Positions 26,827 to 34,574 of a DNA stretch of 64,000 nucleotides are shown in pieces (the first letter of the stretch is position 1; every line of letters starts with the position of its first letter). The notes below the pieces were generated by a model. The model was not told where the DNA came from. It saw nothing but the letters and a program-made list of their open reading frames with translations, and made no database searches. This DNA is from Kineosporia babensis (GTDB lineage Bacteria; Actinomycetota; Actinomycetes; Actinomycetales; Kineosporiaceae), in NCBI RefSeq assembly GCF_021129305.1, contig NZ_JAJOMB010000026.1, forward strand, positions 85,740 through 149,739, given 5' to 3'. A program made the position numbers and the translations under genes.

Positions 26827-28428
26827 ATGCTGCAGTTGACCGTGGCCGATGTGCTGGAGCTGCCCGTGGTGCAGCAGGGCGGGCCGGTGGTGCTGGCCGG
26901 GCGCGAGCGCCTGAACCGGCCGCTGCGCTGGGTGCATGCCACCGAGCTGGCCGACATCGCCCCCTTGCTGCGTCCGGGCGATCTGGTGCTCACCACCGGG
27001 GTCGGGTTGCCGGCCGATCAGCAGAGGACGGCTCTGCGCGAGTTCGCGGTGAGTCTCGCCGAGGCCGAGTGCGCGGGTTTGTTCGTCGAGTACGGACGTC
27101 GTTGGCGCGACGCGCTGCCGGCGGACTTGGTATCGGCCTGCGAGGAGTCCGGTCTGCCGCTCGTGGCGCTGACTCACGAGGTGCGGTTCGCCGCGGTGAC
27201 CCAGACGGTCGGCGAGCTCGTGGTGGATCAGCAGGTCGCCGAGCTGCGCGATGCCCAGCGGGTGCACGAGACCTTCACCGAGCTGAGCTTCGAGCAGGCG
27301 GGCGCCACGCAGGTGCTGGAGGCGGTCAGCCGGCTGGCGGCGGCGCCGGTGGTACTGGAGAACGAGCAGCACCGGCCCCTGGATTTTCTGCCCGGGCCGG
27401 GCGAGGAGACCAGCTTTCTGGACGGCTGGCAGAGCCGGTCGGCGGCCGTCGGCAGCCCGGACCGGACGGTGTGGGACGAGGCGAACGGCTGGCTGATCAC
27501 CCGGCTGGGCACGCGGGACCAGAACTGGGGACGTCTGGTGATCGGTTCTGCGCAACCACCACCTCAGCGGCTGGTCGCGGTCGCCGAGCGAGCCGCCGCG
27601 TCCCTTGCCCTGCACCGACTGCACGATCGGGACCGGGACCGTTCGCGCCGGCGTCATCACCACGAACTGCTCCTGGCCCTGCAGACCCAGCCGGTCACCG
27701 ACGATCTGCTGCGGCGCTGCGAACTGGCGGATCTGCCGGTGCGGCGGCGCCGGTTCGCCGGGCTGGTGCTGCGGCCGGCGTCGATCGGTACCGGCCGGGG
27801 TGATCTGGACGAGGTGGTGTCGTCGGCGATCGCCGCTGCCCATGCGGTCCGGGTGCCGGCACTGGTGGCCGAGGTCGACCGGGAGATCCTGGTGCTGCTG
27901 TCGCTCCCGCTGGGGCCGGACACCGATCAGGTGGTGGACCGGCTGGCCGGGCGGTTGCGGCCTCGGCCCGGCGTGGTGGTGTGTGCGGGGCGGACCGTGG
28001 ATGCTGCTGCGGAGATCGAGCGGAGCCTGGCCGAGGCTCGGCAGGTGGCGGACTCACTGCCGGTGGGGGCCGGTGCCGAGGTGCTGGTGCATCGGCTTCA
28101 GGATGTGCATCTGCAAGGCCTGCTAACACTTTTCGGAGACGACGAGCGACTGCGGCATTTCGTGCAGCGCGAGCTGGAGCCGGTCCGGTTGCACGATGCC
28201 TCGGTGACCGGCCAGATGCAGTTGCTGCCGGTGCTGCGGGCCCTGCTGCGGCATCCCGGTAGCAAGTCCGCGGCGGCGGCGAGTCTGCATCTGTCCCGGG
28301 CCGCGTTCTACGACCGGCTGACCAGGCTGGCCCAGCTGCTCAAGGCCGACCTGGACGATCCGGACATCCGGGTGTCGCTGCACGTGGCTCTGATCGCCGA
28401 CGACCTGGCGCGGCTGCGGACGTCCTGA
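26827..28428 (+). CDS. PucR-family transcriptional regulator
   Basis: A 533-residue regulator. The N-terminal PucR ligand domain (about 1-125, LTVADVLELPVVQQGGPVVLAGRERLNRPLRWVHATEL) is followed by a central CdaR/GGDEF-like region (about 270-400) and a C-terminal PucR-type helix-turn-helix (about 455-515, LLRHPGSKSAAAASLHLSRAAFYDRLTRL). Family members activate purine, GABA, proline or polyamine breakdown. It is divergent from the mmsA/aminotransferase pair and is the probable activator. Confidence 0.92.
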   Translation: MLQLTVADVLELPVVQQGGPVVLAGRERLNRPLRWVHATELADIAPLLRPGDLVLTTGVGLPADQQRTALREFAVSLAEAECAGLFVEYGRRWRDALPADLVSACEESGLPLVALTHEVRFAAVTQTVGELVVDQQVAELRDAQRVHETFTELSFEQAGATQVLEAVSRLAAAPVVLENEQHRPLDFLPGPGEETSFLDGWQSRSAAVGSPDRTVWDEANGWLITRLGTRDQNWGRLVIGSAQPPPQRLVAVAERAAASLALHRLHDRDRDRSRRRHHHELLLALQTQPVTDDLLRRCELADLPVRRRRFAGLVLRPASIGTGRGDLDEVVSSAIAAAHAVRVPALVAEVDREILVLLSLPLGPDTDQVVDRLAGRLRPRPGVVVCAGRTVDAAAEIERSLAEARQVADSLPVGAGAEVLVHRLQDVHLQGLLTLFGDDERLRHFVQRELEPVRLHDASVTGQMQLLPVLRALLRHPGSKSAAAASLHLSRAAFYDRLTRLAQLLKADLDDPDIRVSLHVALIADDLARLRTS

Positions 28429-28513
28429 CTTCTCGGGCTGCCGGGGTCCTGGGCTGACAGGTCGGGCTGACATGCTGGGGACCGAAACGGTGGTCGAGAC
28501 GGAGGCACAGCGC

Positions 28514-29092
28514 GTGAGGTTCGGACGGGTGCTGGTGGTGGCGCCCTTGTTGTTGGCGGGCCTGGCGGCGTGCGGTGGGGGATCGGACGAACCCGCGGCC
28601 TCGGGTTCTACGCCCAGTCCCACGGCCACGTCCACCGCTGAGCCGGCCGAGTCGTCGGCAGCTGAGCCGACCGAGCGGCCGAAGGCCACGGAGTCGCTCA
28701 AGGTCGAGATCGCCGACCCGGAAGCCCTGTCCGAGGTCGAGGCCTCGATGCAGGCGCTGAGTGCCGAACGCGAGTCGATGGACTCGAACGAGTACCTGGA
28801 CAAGGCCAACGAGCTCACCGCCCGGGCCGCGGCCGCCTACGGAGCGAGCGGCATGCCGGCCTTCGCCTGCCAGATGACGATCGGCATCGTCTCGGGTGCC
28901 CAGGGGGCGGAGCCGGCCGCGGTCAAGGTCGGGCTGGGCAACACGCTGAAGGTGGTTGTGCGCAACGGCACCGGCAAGCTCAACGAGACCCTGACCGGCG
29001 CCGACCTGGACGCTCAGATGAAGAAGACCTGCCCCGACGTCCGGACCGCGGCCCTGCAGGCCACCGGGGTGAAGACGATCAACGCGCTGTAA
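28514..29092 (+). CDS. Lipoprotein, function unknown
   Basis: A 192-residue predicted lipoprotein: GTG start with GGAGG 8 bases upstream, hydrophobic segment VLVVAPLLLAGLAAC with lipobox LAAC, then a Ser/Thr/Pro/Ala/Glu-rich linker (about residues 25-60) typical of a surface tether. A mixed alpha/beta domain follows with no recognised family. One further cysteine pair (FACQMT, KKTCPDV) may be bridged. The stop overlaps the convergent gene by 14 bases. Confidence 0.7.
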   Translation: MRFGRVLVVAPLLLAGLAACGGGSDEPAASGSTPSPTATSTAEPAESSAAEPTERPKATESLKVEIADPEALSEVEASMQALSAERESMDSNEYLDKANELTARAAAAYGASGMPAFACQMTIGIVSGAQGAEPAAVKVGLGNTLKVVVRNGTGKLNETLTGADLDAQMKKTCPDVRTAALQATGVKTINAL

Positions 29093-29741
29093 AGCCGGTC
29101 CGCGCGTCCAGATCCAGCACGGTCAGCTTGGCGGTGTCGGCCGGCTCGTCACCGCGGGGGAAGCCGAACCGGCTGGCAATCCCGTCACCGTAAGCGCTCG
29201 CGAACTCGTGCGGCAGAACCACTCCGGCCAGGATTGTGGCCCGGAGGTAATTACGGCGGCGGTCGGCGATCTGGTCCAGCACCTGTTCGGCGTCTCCCTT
29301 CGGGGGAAGCCGCAGCAGGGTCAGGTCCGCGCGCTCCAGGGGCTTGGCGTAGTCGTCCAGGTAGCGGCGGCGGGTGTCCACCGCCGTCCAGTGCTGCCGC
29401 CGGGGGTTGGCCTGCGCCTCCGCGGTGGCCTGCGGATCGGGGTCGGCGGGCATCGACAGCTCGTCTAGCACTCCTACCGCCAGCAGGTGACGGCTGAACC
29501 CTCGCTCGACCGCCATCGATCGGGCCGCGCGCTGAGCCACCGACACCGCGAACCCGTAAGCCCGCCGCAACGAGGCCGAGCGAACGTAGAGCACGTGCGC
29601 CGGCTCGTCCGACCAGGCCCGCGCCTCTTCCAGCACCGGCGAGGGCCCGGCCACCTGGAAAGCCGCTTCCAGCGCGGTCCAGCTGTGCCCGGCCCATTCG
29701 GGACCCACCGCGTCACGCCACCAGAACTCCGGTTCGCTCAT
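29079..29741 (-). CDS. Conserved-looking hypothetical protein
   Basis: A 220-residue soluble protein starting MSEPEFWWRDAVGPEWAG (a GTG two codons upstream, at 29747, is an alternative). It is rich in Ala/Arg/Asp, with no signal peptide or membrane segment. I do not recognise the family. It is convergent with the lipoprotein gene. Confidence 0.55.
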   Translation of the reverse strand: MSEPEFWWRDAVGPEWAGHSWTALEAAFQVAGPSPVLEEARAWSDEPAHVLYVRSASLRRAYGFAVSVAQRAARSMAVERGFSRHLLAVGVLDELSMPADPDPQATAEAQANPRRQHWTAVDTRRRYLDDYAKPLERADLTLLRLPPKGDAEQVLDQIADRRRNYLRATILAGVVLPHEFASAYGDGIASRFGFPRGDEPADTAKLTVLDLDARTGFTAR

Positions 29742-29787
29742 GGGCACATTTCTACCCAGTCCCGGCCGGTCGAGACACCGCGGGCGT

Positions 29788-30473
29788 TCAGCCGACGGTG
29801 TTCCAGGCCATGATCGCGGCGTTGAGCAGCAGGCCCGCGAAGTGCGAGAGCATCACGACCACGGCGCTCAGACCGATGGCCAGCGTGATGTTGACCGATC
29901 CCTGCAGGCGGCGGGTGACCATGAACAGCAGCAGGGCCAGGCCGGTCAGCCCGATCACGGTCCAGTACACCGGGCTGTTGTGCAGCTGGGCGAACCGACG
30001 AAGGACTCGGACACGGCGATGCCGGTCAGGGTGGCGGTGGCCAGGGCCCCGCGCAGGTCCCGCTCCCGGAGCCAGGCGGCGGCCAGACCGATGAACGGTC
30101 CGGCGATGAGACCGATCAGGCTGTAGAAGGACGGGTCGTAGGTGTAGCCGCGGATTGCGGCGCCGAATGTGTACCCGACCGTCAGCAGGACGAAGCTGCC
30201 GGCGCCCAGCATCGCGGCCAGCACGGGCCGGGCCCGGACCGCCCAGATCAGCACCACGGTGATCAGTGCCCAGCCGGTGTGCGAGTTGGCCAGCGAGTTG
30301 ACGGAGCTGGGCAGGAACCCCTGGGCGTACGAGGTGGCTGCGCCGAGGATGAAGCTGAGCGTGGCCACCCCCGTCGCGGCGGCGATGTCGGGGGTCGCGT
30401 TGACGGTGGTTGGGAGAGCACTGGTCGGCTGTGATGCCGCGTTGCTGGGGATGCCGGCGTTGCTGAAGGACAT
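29788..30473 (-). pseudogene. Frameshifted multi-pass membrane protein, paralogue of 30590-31879
   Basis: The frame starting at 30473 (MSFSNAGIPSNAASQPTSAL) encodes six or so helices. It matches the neighbouring gene through GWALITVVLIWAVRARPVLAAMLGA...SFVLLTVGY and LATATLTGIAVSESFVG. The remaining part (FAQLHNSPVYWTVIGLTGLALLLFMVTRRLQGSVNITLA) sits in another frame. Aligned with the paralogue's GLYGFTVLSQTSPVYW, the break falls in a glycine codon at about 29995-29996, where one base is missing. It is either a real lesion or a sequencing error; otherwise the gene would encode about 228 residues. The family resembles DUF6518-like proteins (uncertain). Confidence 0.75.
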
Positions 30474-30486
30474 GCTGATGATCCTC

Positions 30487-30508
30487 GCCCGGCCGGGTGC
30501 GGCCGGGC
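30487..30508. promoter_or_regulatory. Leader hairpin before the frameshifted membrane gene
   Basis: GCCCGGCCG and its complement form a perfect 9-bp stem with a 4-base loop, ending 14 bases before the ATG at 30473 and next to a GAGG ribosome site on that strand. Confidence 0.35.
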
Positions 30509-30514
30509 ATCAGG

Positions 30515-30536
30515 CTCAGGTGCCATCTTCCGGGCC
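30515..30536 (-). promoter_or_regulatory. Conserved upstream element, copy 1
   Basis: The minus strand carries AAGATGGCACCTGAG in a block of about 22 bases that closely matches the one upstream of the paralogous gene (near 31920-31941). It starts 42 bases before this gene's ATG; the other copy sits 41 bases before ATG 31879. Shared promoter or regulator site. Confidence 0.4.
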
Positions 30537-30589
30537 GTCAGGTGGAGGACGTCATCCCTGAGGAGGATCCGGCCGGGCTGCTGGAGAGT

Positions 30590-31879
30590 TCAGGCGAAGA
30601 GCGGCATCGCGGCCAGCGCCTGGTAGCTGAACACGAACGCCACGGCCATCACGGCGGTGAGGCCGACGGCCAGGGTGATGTTGTTCGAGCCCTTGATCCG
30701 CCTCGCCACCATGCCGCCCAGCAGCGCGAGGCCGGCCAGACAGGTCAGCGTCCAGTACACGGGGCTGGTCTGCGAGAGCACCGTGAATCCGTAGAGCCCC
30801 TCGCCCACGCCGATACCGGCCAGCACCGCCGTGGCCAGAGCGAGTTGCAGCCCGTGCTCGCGCAGCCAGGTGGTGGCCACGCCGACGATCGGCCCGAGGA
30901 TCAGGCCGACCACGCTGAGCAGGGTCGGGTCGTAGGGGGCGCCGCGCAGCAGCGACATCACGGTGTAGCCGAGGGTCAGCAGGACGAAGCTGACCGCGCC
31001 GAGCATCGCGGCGAGCACCGGCCGGGCCCGGACCGCCCAGATCAGCAGCACGGTGATCGCGGTCCAGCCGCTGGAGGAGTTGGCGAACGAGTGGATCGCC
31101 TCGGGCAGGAACCCCTGAGCCCAGGCGGTCAGGCCACCGATCACGAAGGTGAGCAGGGCTACGCCGGTGAGGGCGGCCTTGTCGGTGGACGGGTCGTCGA
31201 CATTGATGACGGGGTGGCTGTCGTGCGCCCGGCTGAAGTCGCCCTCGGATGGCGAGCCGCCGGTGCTGTTGGTGTTGCGTGGGTCGGGCCGGGGGCCGAA
31301 CGCGCGGTCGCGGAAGCCCTGGCCGTTGTTGAAGCTGTAGATGCGGTTGCCAGAGCTGTCCAGATTCGCGGTGCCGTCGCTGCTCCCGGCGCCCGACCAG
31401 CCCGCGTCGCCGCCCCCGTTGAACTCGTGGTCGCTGGTGAATCCACCGCCGTACTGCTGGGTGTCCGCAACGTAGCCCGGCCCGCCGCCCGAGTTGCCGG
31501 CCGGGCCGTAGCCGTGGCCACCGCCACCAACCTGGCTGCCTGGACCGCCCAGCCCGCTCGAACCTGCCCAGCTGCCTGAACCAGCCTGGTTGCCTGAACC
31601 GGCTTGGCCGCTCGAACCGCCCCAGCCGCCCGAGCCCGAGTCACGGCCGCTACCACCGAGCCCACTCAGGCCACGGTCGATCAGGCCGCGCACCTTGCGG
31701 CCCTGCTCACCGAGACCGCGACCATCCAGACCGCGACTACTCAGGCCTCGGCGGGCCAGGCCACGCAGGCTGCGGCCACGATCGGCCAGGCCACGCAGGC
31801 TGAAGCCGTCCACCTTCGTGGTGCTGTTGCTGCCGCCGCCGTTGTCGCTGCGCGTGTCGTCGGTGTTGCTGTAGGGCAT
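30590..31879 (-). CDS. Membrane protein with RG-repeat and glycine-rich N-terminal domain
   Basis: About 429 residues. The first ~75 residues hold seven or so imperfect repeats of the type RGLxxRG(R/L)S, very basic. Residues about 80-205 are Gly/Ser/Asn-rich and disordered. The C-terminal ~200 residues are a six- to seven-helix membrane domain (GWTAITVLLIWAVRARPVLAAMLGA) homologous to the broken neighbour, which lacks the long N-terminus. I use ATG 31879 because the shared upstream element then sits at the same distance as in the paralogue; ATG 31903 is the alternative. Function unknown; DUF6518-like at best. Confidence 0.7.
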   Translation of the reverse strand: MPYSNTDDTRSDNGGGSNSTTKVDGFSLRGLADRGRSLRGLARRGLSSRGLDGRGLGEQGRKVRGLIDRGLSGLGGSGRDSGSGGWGGSSGQAGSGNQAGSGSWAGSSGLGGPGSQVGGGGHGYGPAGNSGGGPGYVADTQQYGGGFTSDHEFNGGGDAGWSGAGSSDGTANLDSSGNRIYSFNNGQGFRDRAFGPRPDPRNTNSTGGSPSEGDFSRAHDSHPVINVDDPSTDKAALTGVALLTFVIGGLTAWAQGFLPEAIHSFANSSSGWTAITVLLIWAVRARPVLAAMLGAVSFVLLTLGYTVMSLLRGAPYDPTLLSVVGLILGPIVGVATTWLREHGLQLALATAVLAGIGVGEGLYGFTVLSQTSPVYWTLTCLAGLALLGGMVARRIKGSNNITLAVGLTAVMAVAFVFSYQALAAMPLFA

Positions 31880-31919
31880 ACGGACATTTTCACCCGGGAA
31901 CATGAGAACTCACGTCATG

Positions 31920-31941
31920 CTGAGGTGCCATTTTGCTCACC
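31920..31941 (-). promoter_or_regulatory. Conserved upstream element, copy 2
   Basis: The minus strand carries AAAATGGCACCTCAG within a block matching about 18 of 22 bases with the copy near 30515. Confidence 0.4.
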
Positions 31942-32025
31942 TTCACGTCGGGCTCGTCATCCTTTGGGCGGAGAAGTCCTGCTCCTAGACCTCGGTGGAG
32001 GTGCAAGGGCAGCTGGTCCAGATCG

Positions 32026-32637
32026 TCACTGCGCCGCCCTCTCCCGCCGCCGGTTCACGTACCCCGTCACCTGCGAGGCCAGCAGTACCAGCACGATCGC
32101 GGCCAGCACCCCCTGCCACGGCTCCGGGAAAACGCTGCCGCCCACCGTGCCCAGCGCCACGTACACCGTCGACCACAACGCGCAGGCCGGGGCGTTGGCC
32201 ACCAGGAACGTGCGCCAGTCCAATCCCAGGAAAGCCGCCGCCAGCAGCACCGGAATCCGCCCACCGGGGATCAGCCGCGAGACCAGCAGCGTCTGAACGC
32301 TGTTCTCATGCAGCTTTTCCTCGACCGCACCCAGGTGATCGTCGTCCCGCAGCCAGCGCAACCGCTTGGCTAGCGCCCTTCCCCCGACCCGGCACAGTCC
32401 GTAGGTACCCAGATCGCCGGCATACGCCCCAGCCGCGCCCACCGCGAGCACCAGAACCACCACCAGCGGATCGTGATGCCATGCGAATGCCGCTGCCCCA
32501 CTGACGGCCGCTCCCGTCGGGACGACCGGAACAATCGCGCCCAGCGTCACCGTAACGAACAGGCCGATCAGCGCGGCCAGCCCGATCGTGGTGGGTACGT
32601 CGACGGTGCCGTCCGTCAGCGTGGTGGCTCCAGGCAC
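32026..32637 (-). CDS. DedA-family membrane protein
   Basis: A 203-residue inner-membrane protein of the DedA/VTT family (lipid scramblase/carrier-like, envelope homeostasis). It has the re-entrant and arginine motif SRLIPGGRIPVLLAAAFLGLDWRTFLVANA and four to five helices. The GTG start at 32637 is set by GGAGG 7 bases upstream on its strand. It is divergent from the metallo-hydrolase gene with almost no gap. Confidence 0.88.
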   Translation of the reverse strand: MPGATTLTDGTVDVPTTIGLAALIGLFVTVTLGAIVPVVPTGAAVSGAAAFAWHHDPLVVVLVLAVGAAGAYAGDLGTYGLCRVGGRALAKRLRWLRDDDHLGAVEEKLHENSVQTLLVSRLIPGGRIPVLLAAAFLGLDWRTFLVANAPACALWSTVYVALGTVGGSVFPEPWQGVLAAIVLVLLASQVTGYVNRRRERAAQ

Positions 32638-32652
32638 CGTATTTCCTCCGTA

Positions 32653-33489
32653 ATGTCAGCCGGTCGCGCGCAGGCGTTCCGGTGGGGCCATGCTGGCACG
32701 GTGTCGTCCGAACCATCGCCTCCGCCCCGCCCGCGGGTGACCTGGCTGGGGCACTCCACCGTCGTCCTGGACCTGGGTGGAACCCGCCTGATCACCGACC
32801 CCCTGCTGCGCCGCCACAACTGGCCTCTACGCCGAAGGGGTGAACGCCCCTCCGCCCCCGCGTGGTCCCGGCCCGACCTCGTCCTCCTGTCGCACCTCCA
32901 CCACGACCATGCGGAACTGTCTTCCCTGAAGCTGTTGGCCGGCGTCCCCGTACTCACCGCTCCCGACAACGCCGCCTGGCTACGTCGCAAAGGCTTGTCC
33001 GGCATTGACGACGGCGGCAAGTGGTACGACATCCCTGGTACCGACGTCCGCGTACGCCTGGTCCGCGCCGACCACGGCCATCGCCCCATGCCGCACCGCC
33101 CGAACTCCGCCAACGGCCACCTCGTCCAGACCCCCGGCTTCACCGCCTACCTAGCCGGGGATACCAGCCTGTACCCCGAACTGGCCGACCTGCCCAAGAT
33201 CGCCGACGCCCCCATCGACCTCGCCGTCGTCCCTATCGGCGGCTGGGGCCCTCGCCTGTCCGGCGGCCACATGGACTCCGAGCAGGCAGCCCAAGCGGTC
33301 GCTCTGATCGGCGCCCGGGTCGCCGTCCCGGTTCATTGGGGGACGCTCCACGCACCTGTAGTGGGCCGGTTCCCCAGGGGATGGATGGACGTGGGCGGCC
33401 AGCTCTTCACCGAAGCGCTCGCCCGCCACGCCCCCGAGAGTCGTTCCCTGGTACTCGCTCCCGCGGGCGCGGCCGATCTGCCGATCTAA
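32653..33489 (+). CDS. MBL-fold metallo-hydrolase (UlaG/RomA-like)
   Basis: A 278-residue metallo-beta-lactamase-fold hydrolase with VTWLGHSTVVLDLGGTRLITDPLL and the metal motif LSHLHHDHAE (HxHxDH). More ligands follow in YLAGDTSLYPE and VPVHWGTLHAP. This pattern fits the UlaG/NAPE-PLD-like group. The start is uncertain: ATG 32653 lacks a ribosome site, and GTG 32701 (262 residues) is also possible. The stop overlaps the convergent nucleoside hydrolase gene by 4 bases. Confidence 0.87.
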   Translation: MSAGRAQAFRWGHAGTVSSEPSPPPRPRVTWLGHSTVVLDLGGTRLITDPLLRRHNWPLRRRGERPSAPAWSRPDLVLLSHLHHDHAELSSLKLLAGVPVLTAPDNAAWLRRKGLSGIDDGGKWYDIPGTDVRVRLVRADHGHRPMPHRPNSANGHLVQTPGFTAYLAGDTSLYPELADLPKIADAPIDLAVVPIGGWGPRLSGGHMDSEQAAQAVALIGARVAVPVHWGTLHAPVVGRFPRGWMDVGGQLFTEALARHAPESRSLVLAPAGAADLPI

Positions 33490-34457
33490 ATCTTCGACCC
33501 GGCGACGGTGAATTCCCGCGGCGGCTGGGTGGTCTGGCCCAGCATGTCCAGCAGGAAGTCGCGGAAGCCGTCGGCGTCGATCTCCTCGATCACCGTGGCG
33601 TTGGCGGCCAGGCCGTGCACACCCCAGGACATCGCGGCGTAGCCCCGGGTGAGTTCGGAGCCGGTCTCGATGTCCACGTTGTACTGGGCGGACTTGGTGA
33701 CCAGCTCCGGGCGCAGCAGCACGGCGACGGAGAGCGAGTCGGGGTGGGTGGTGCCGGGGATGCCCACGCTCTCGTCGAAGGCCAGGGTGGCGGAGCAGAC
33801 GCTGGTGAAGAAGTGGGCCAGCGGGGTCTCGATCTGCGCGATCCGGTCGAGGACGTCGCGGCCGAACACCGCCTGCTTGAGGGTGAGCGGGGCCCAGGGC
33901 ACGACGGTGACGTTGAAGCCGGCGTCGAAGACGATCTTGGCGGCCTCAGGGTCGACGTAGAAGTTGAACTCGGCGGCGGCGGTGATGTTGCCCCGGGCGT
34001 TGTTCGATCCGCCCATCACCACGAGATGCTTGACCTGCGAGGCGAATTCGGGACGCTTGCGGACAGCCAGGGCGATGTTGGTGAGGGGTCCGATGGCGAC
34101 CACGTTGAGTTCGCCCGCGGCCTCGTCGGCCATCCGCAGCAGGGCGTCGACGGCGTGCTCAGCCTCGGGCTCGAAGCCCGAGAAGTCCATGTCCAGACCG
34201 CCGGCGCCGTCACCGTGCACGTTCTCGGCGGACTCCCAGGGCCGGACCAGCGGCAGCCGGCTGCCCAGGTACATCGGGACCTGCTTGGCCGCGACGTTGA
34301 AGGTCATGAACGCGTTCTTGACCTGACGGTCGAAGCCGACGTTGCCGGCCACCATGGTGATGCCCCGCAGATCGGCCTCGGGAGTGAGCAGACCGGCCAG
34401 GATCGCCACGCAGTCGTCCTGCGCGGTGTCGGTGTCGATCACCAGGGGGATGGGCAC
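33486..34457 (-). CDS. Nucleoside hydrolase (inosine/uridine-preferring)
   Basis: A 323-residue hydrolase of the IUNH family that splits ribonucleosides to base and ribose. The calcium/ribose motif is LVIDTDTAQDDCVAILAGL near the N-terminus; the family also shows VVAIGPLTNIALAVRKRPEFA and MGGSNNARGNITAAAEFNFYVDPEAA. I choose GTG 34457 with AAAGGA 6 bases upstream over the GTG at 34472. It is divergent from the phosphodiesterase gene. Confidence 0.92.
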   Translation of the reverse strand: MPIPLVIDTDTAQDDCVAILAGLLTPEADLRGITMVAGNVGFDRQVKNAFMTFNVAAKQVPMYLGSRLPLVRPWESAENVHGDGAGGLDMDFSGFEPEAEHAVDALLRMADEAAGELNVVAIGPLTNIALAVRKRPEFASQVKHLVVMGGSNNARGNITAAAEFNFYVDPEAAKIVFDAGFNVTVVPWAPLTLKQAVFGRDVLDRIAQIETPLAHFFTSVCSATLAFDESVGIPGTTHPDSLSVAVLLRPELVTKSAQYNVDIETGSELTRGYAAMSWGVHGLAANATVIEEIDADGFRDFLLDMLGQTTQPPREFTVAGSKI

Positions 34458-34574
34458 GGTGGTTCCTTTCACGGTTCGGGCTTTGCGGGAGCAAATCTAG
34501 TCCGGTCCCTCGGGCGTCTGCGGAACTGGCCTCTGCCCGCATTCGCAACGGTGGTCTCGGATACCTTCGCCTGT

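Noticed and set aside
33021..34574. Upstream in-frame extension of the phosphodiesterase gene by about 500 residues
   Set aside because: It runs antisense to the nucleoside hydrolase gene and through the metallo-hydrolase gene in another frame; the composition is shadow-like and a leaderless GTG at 34575 fits the domain start.
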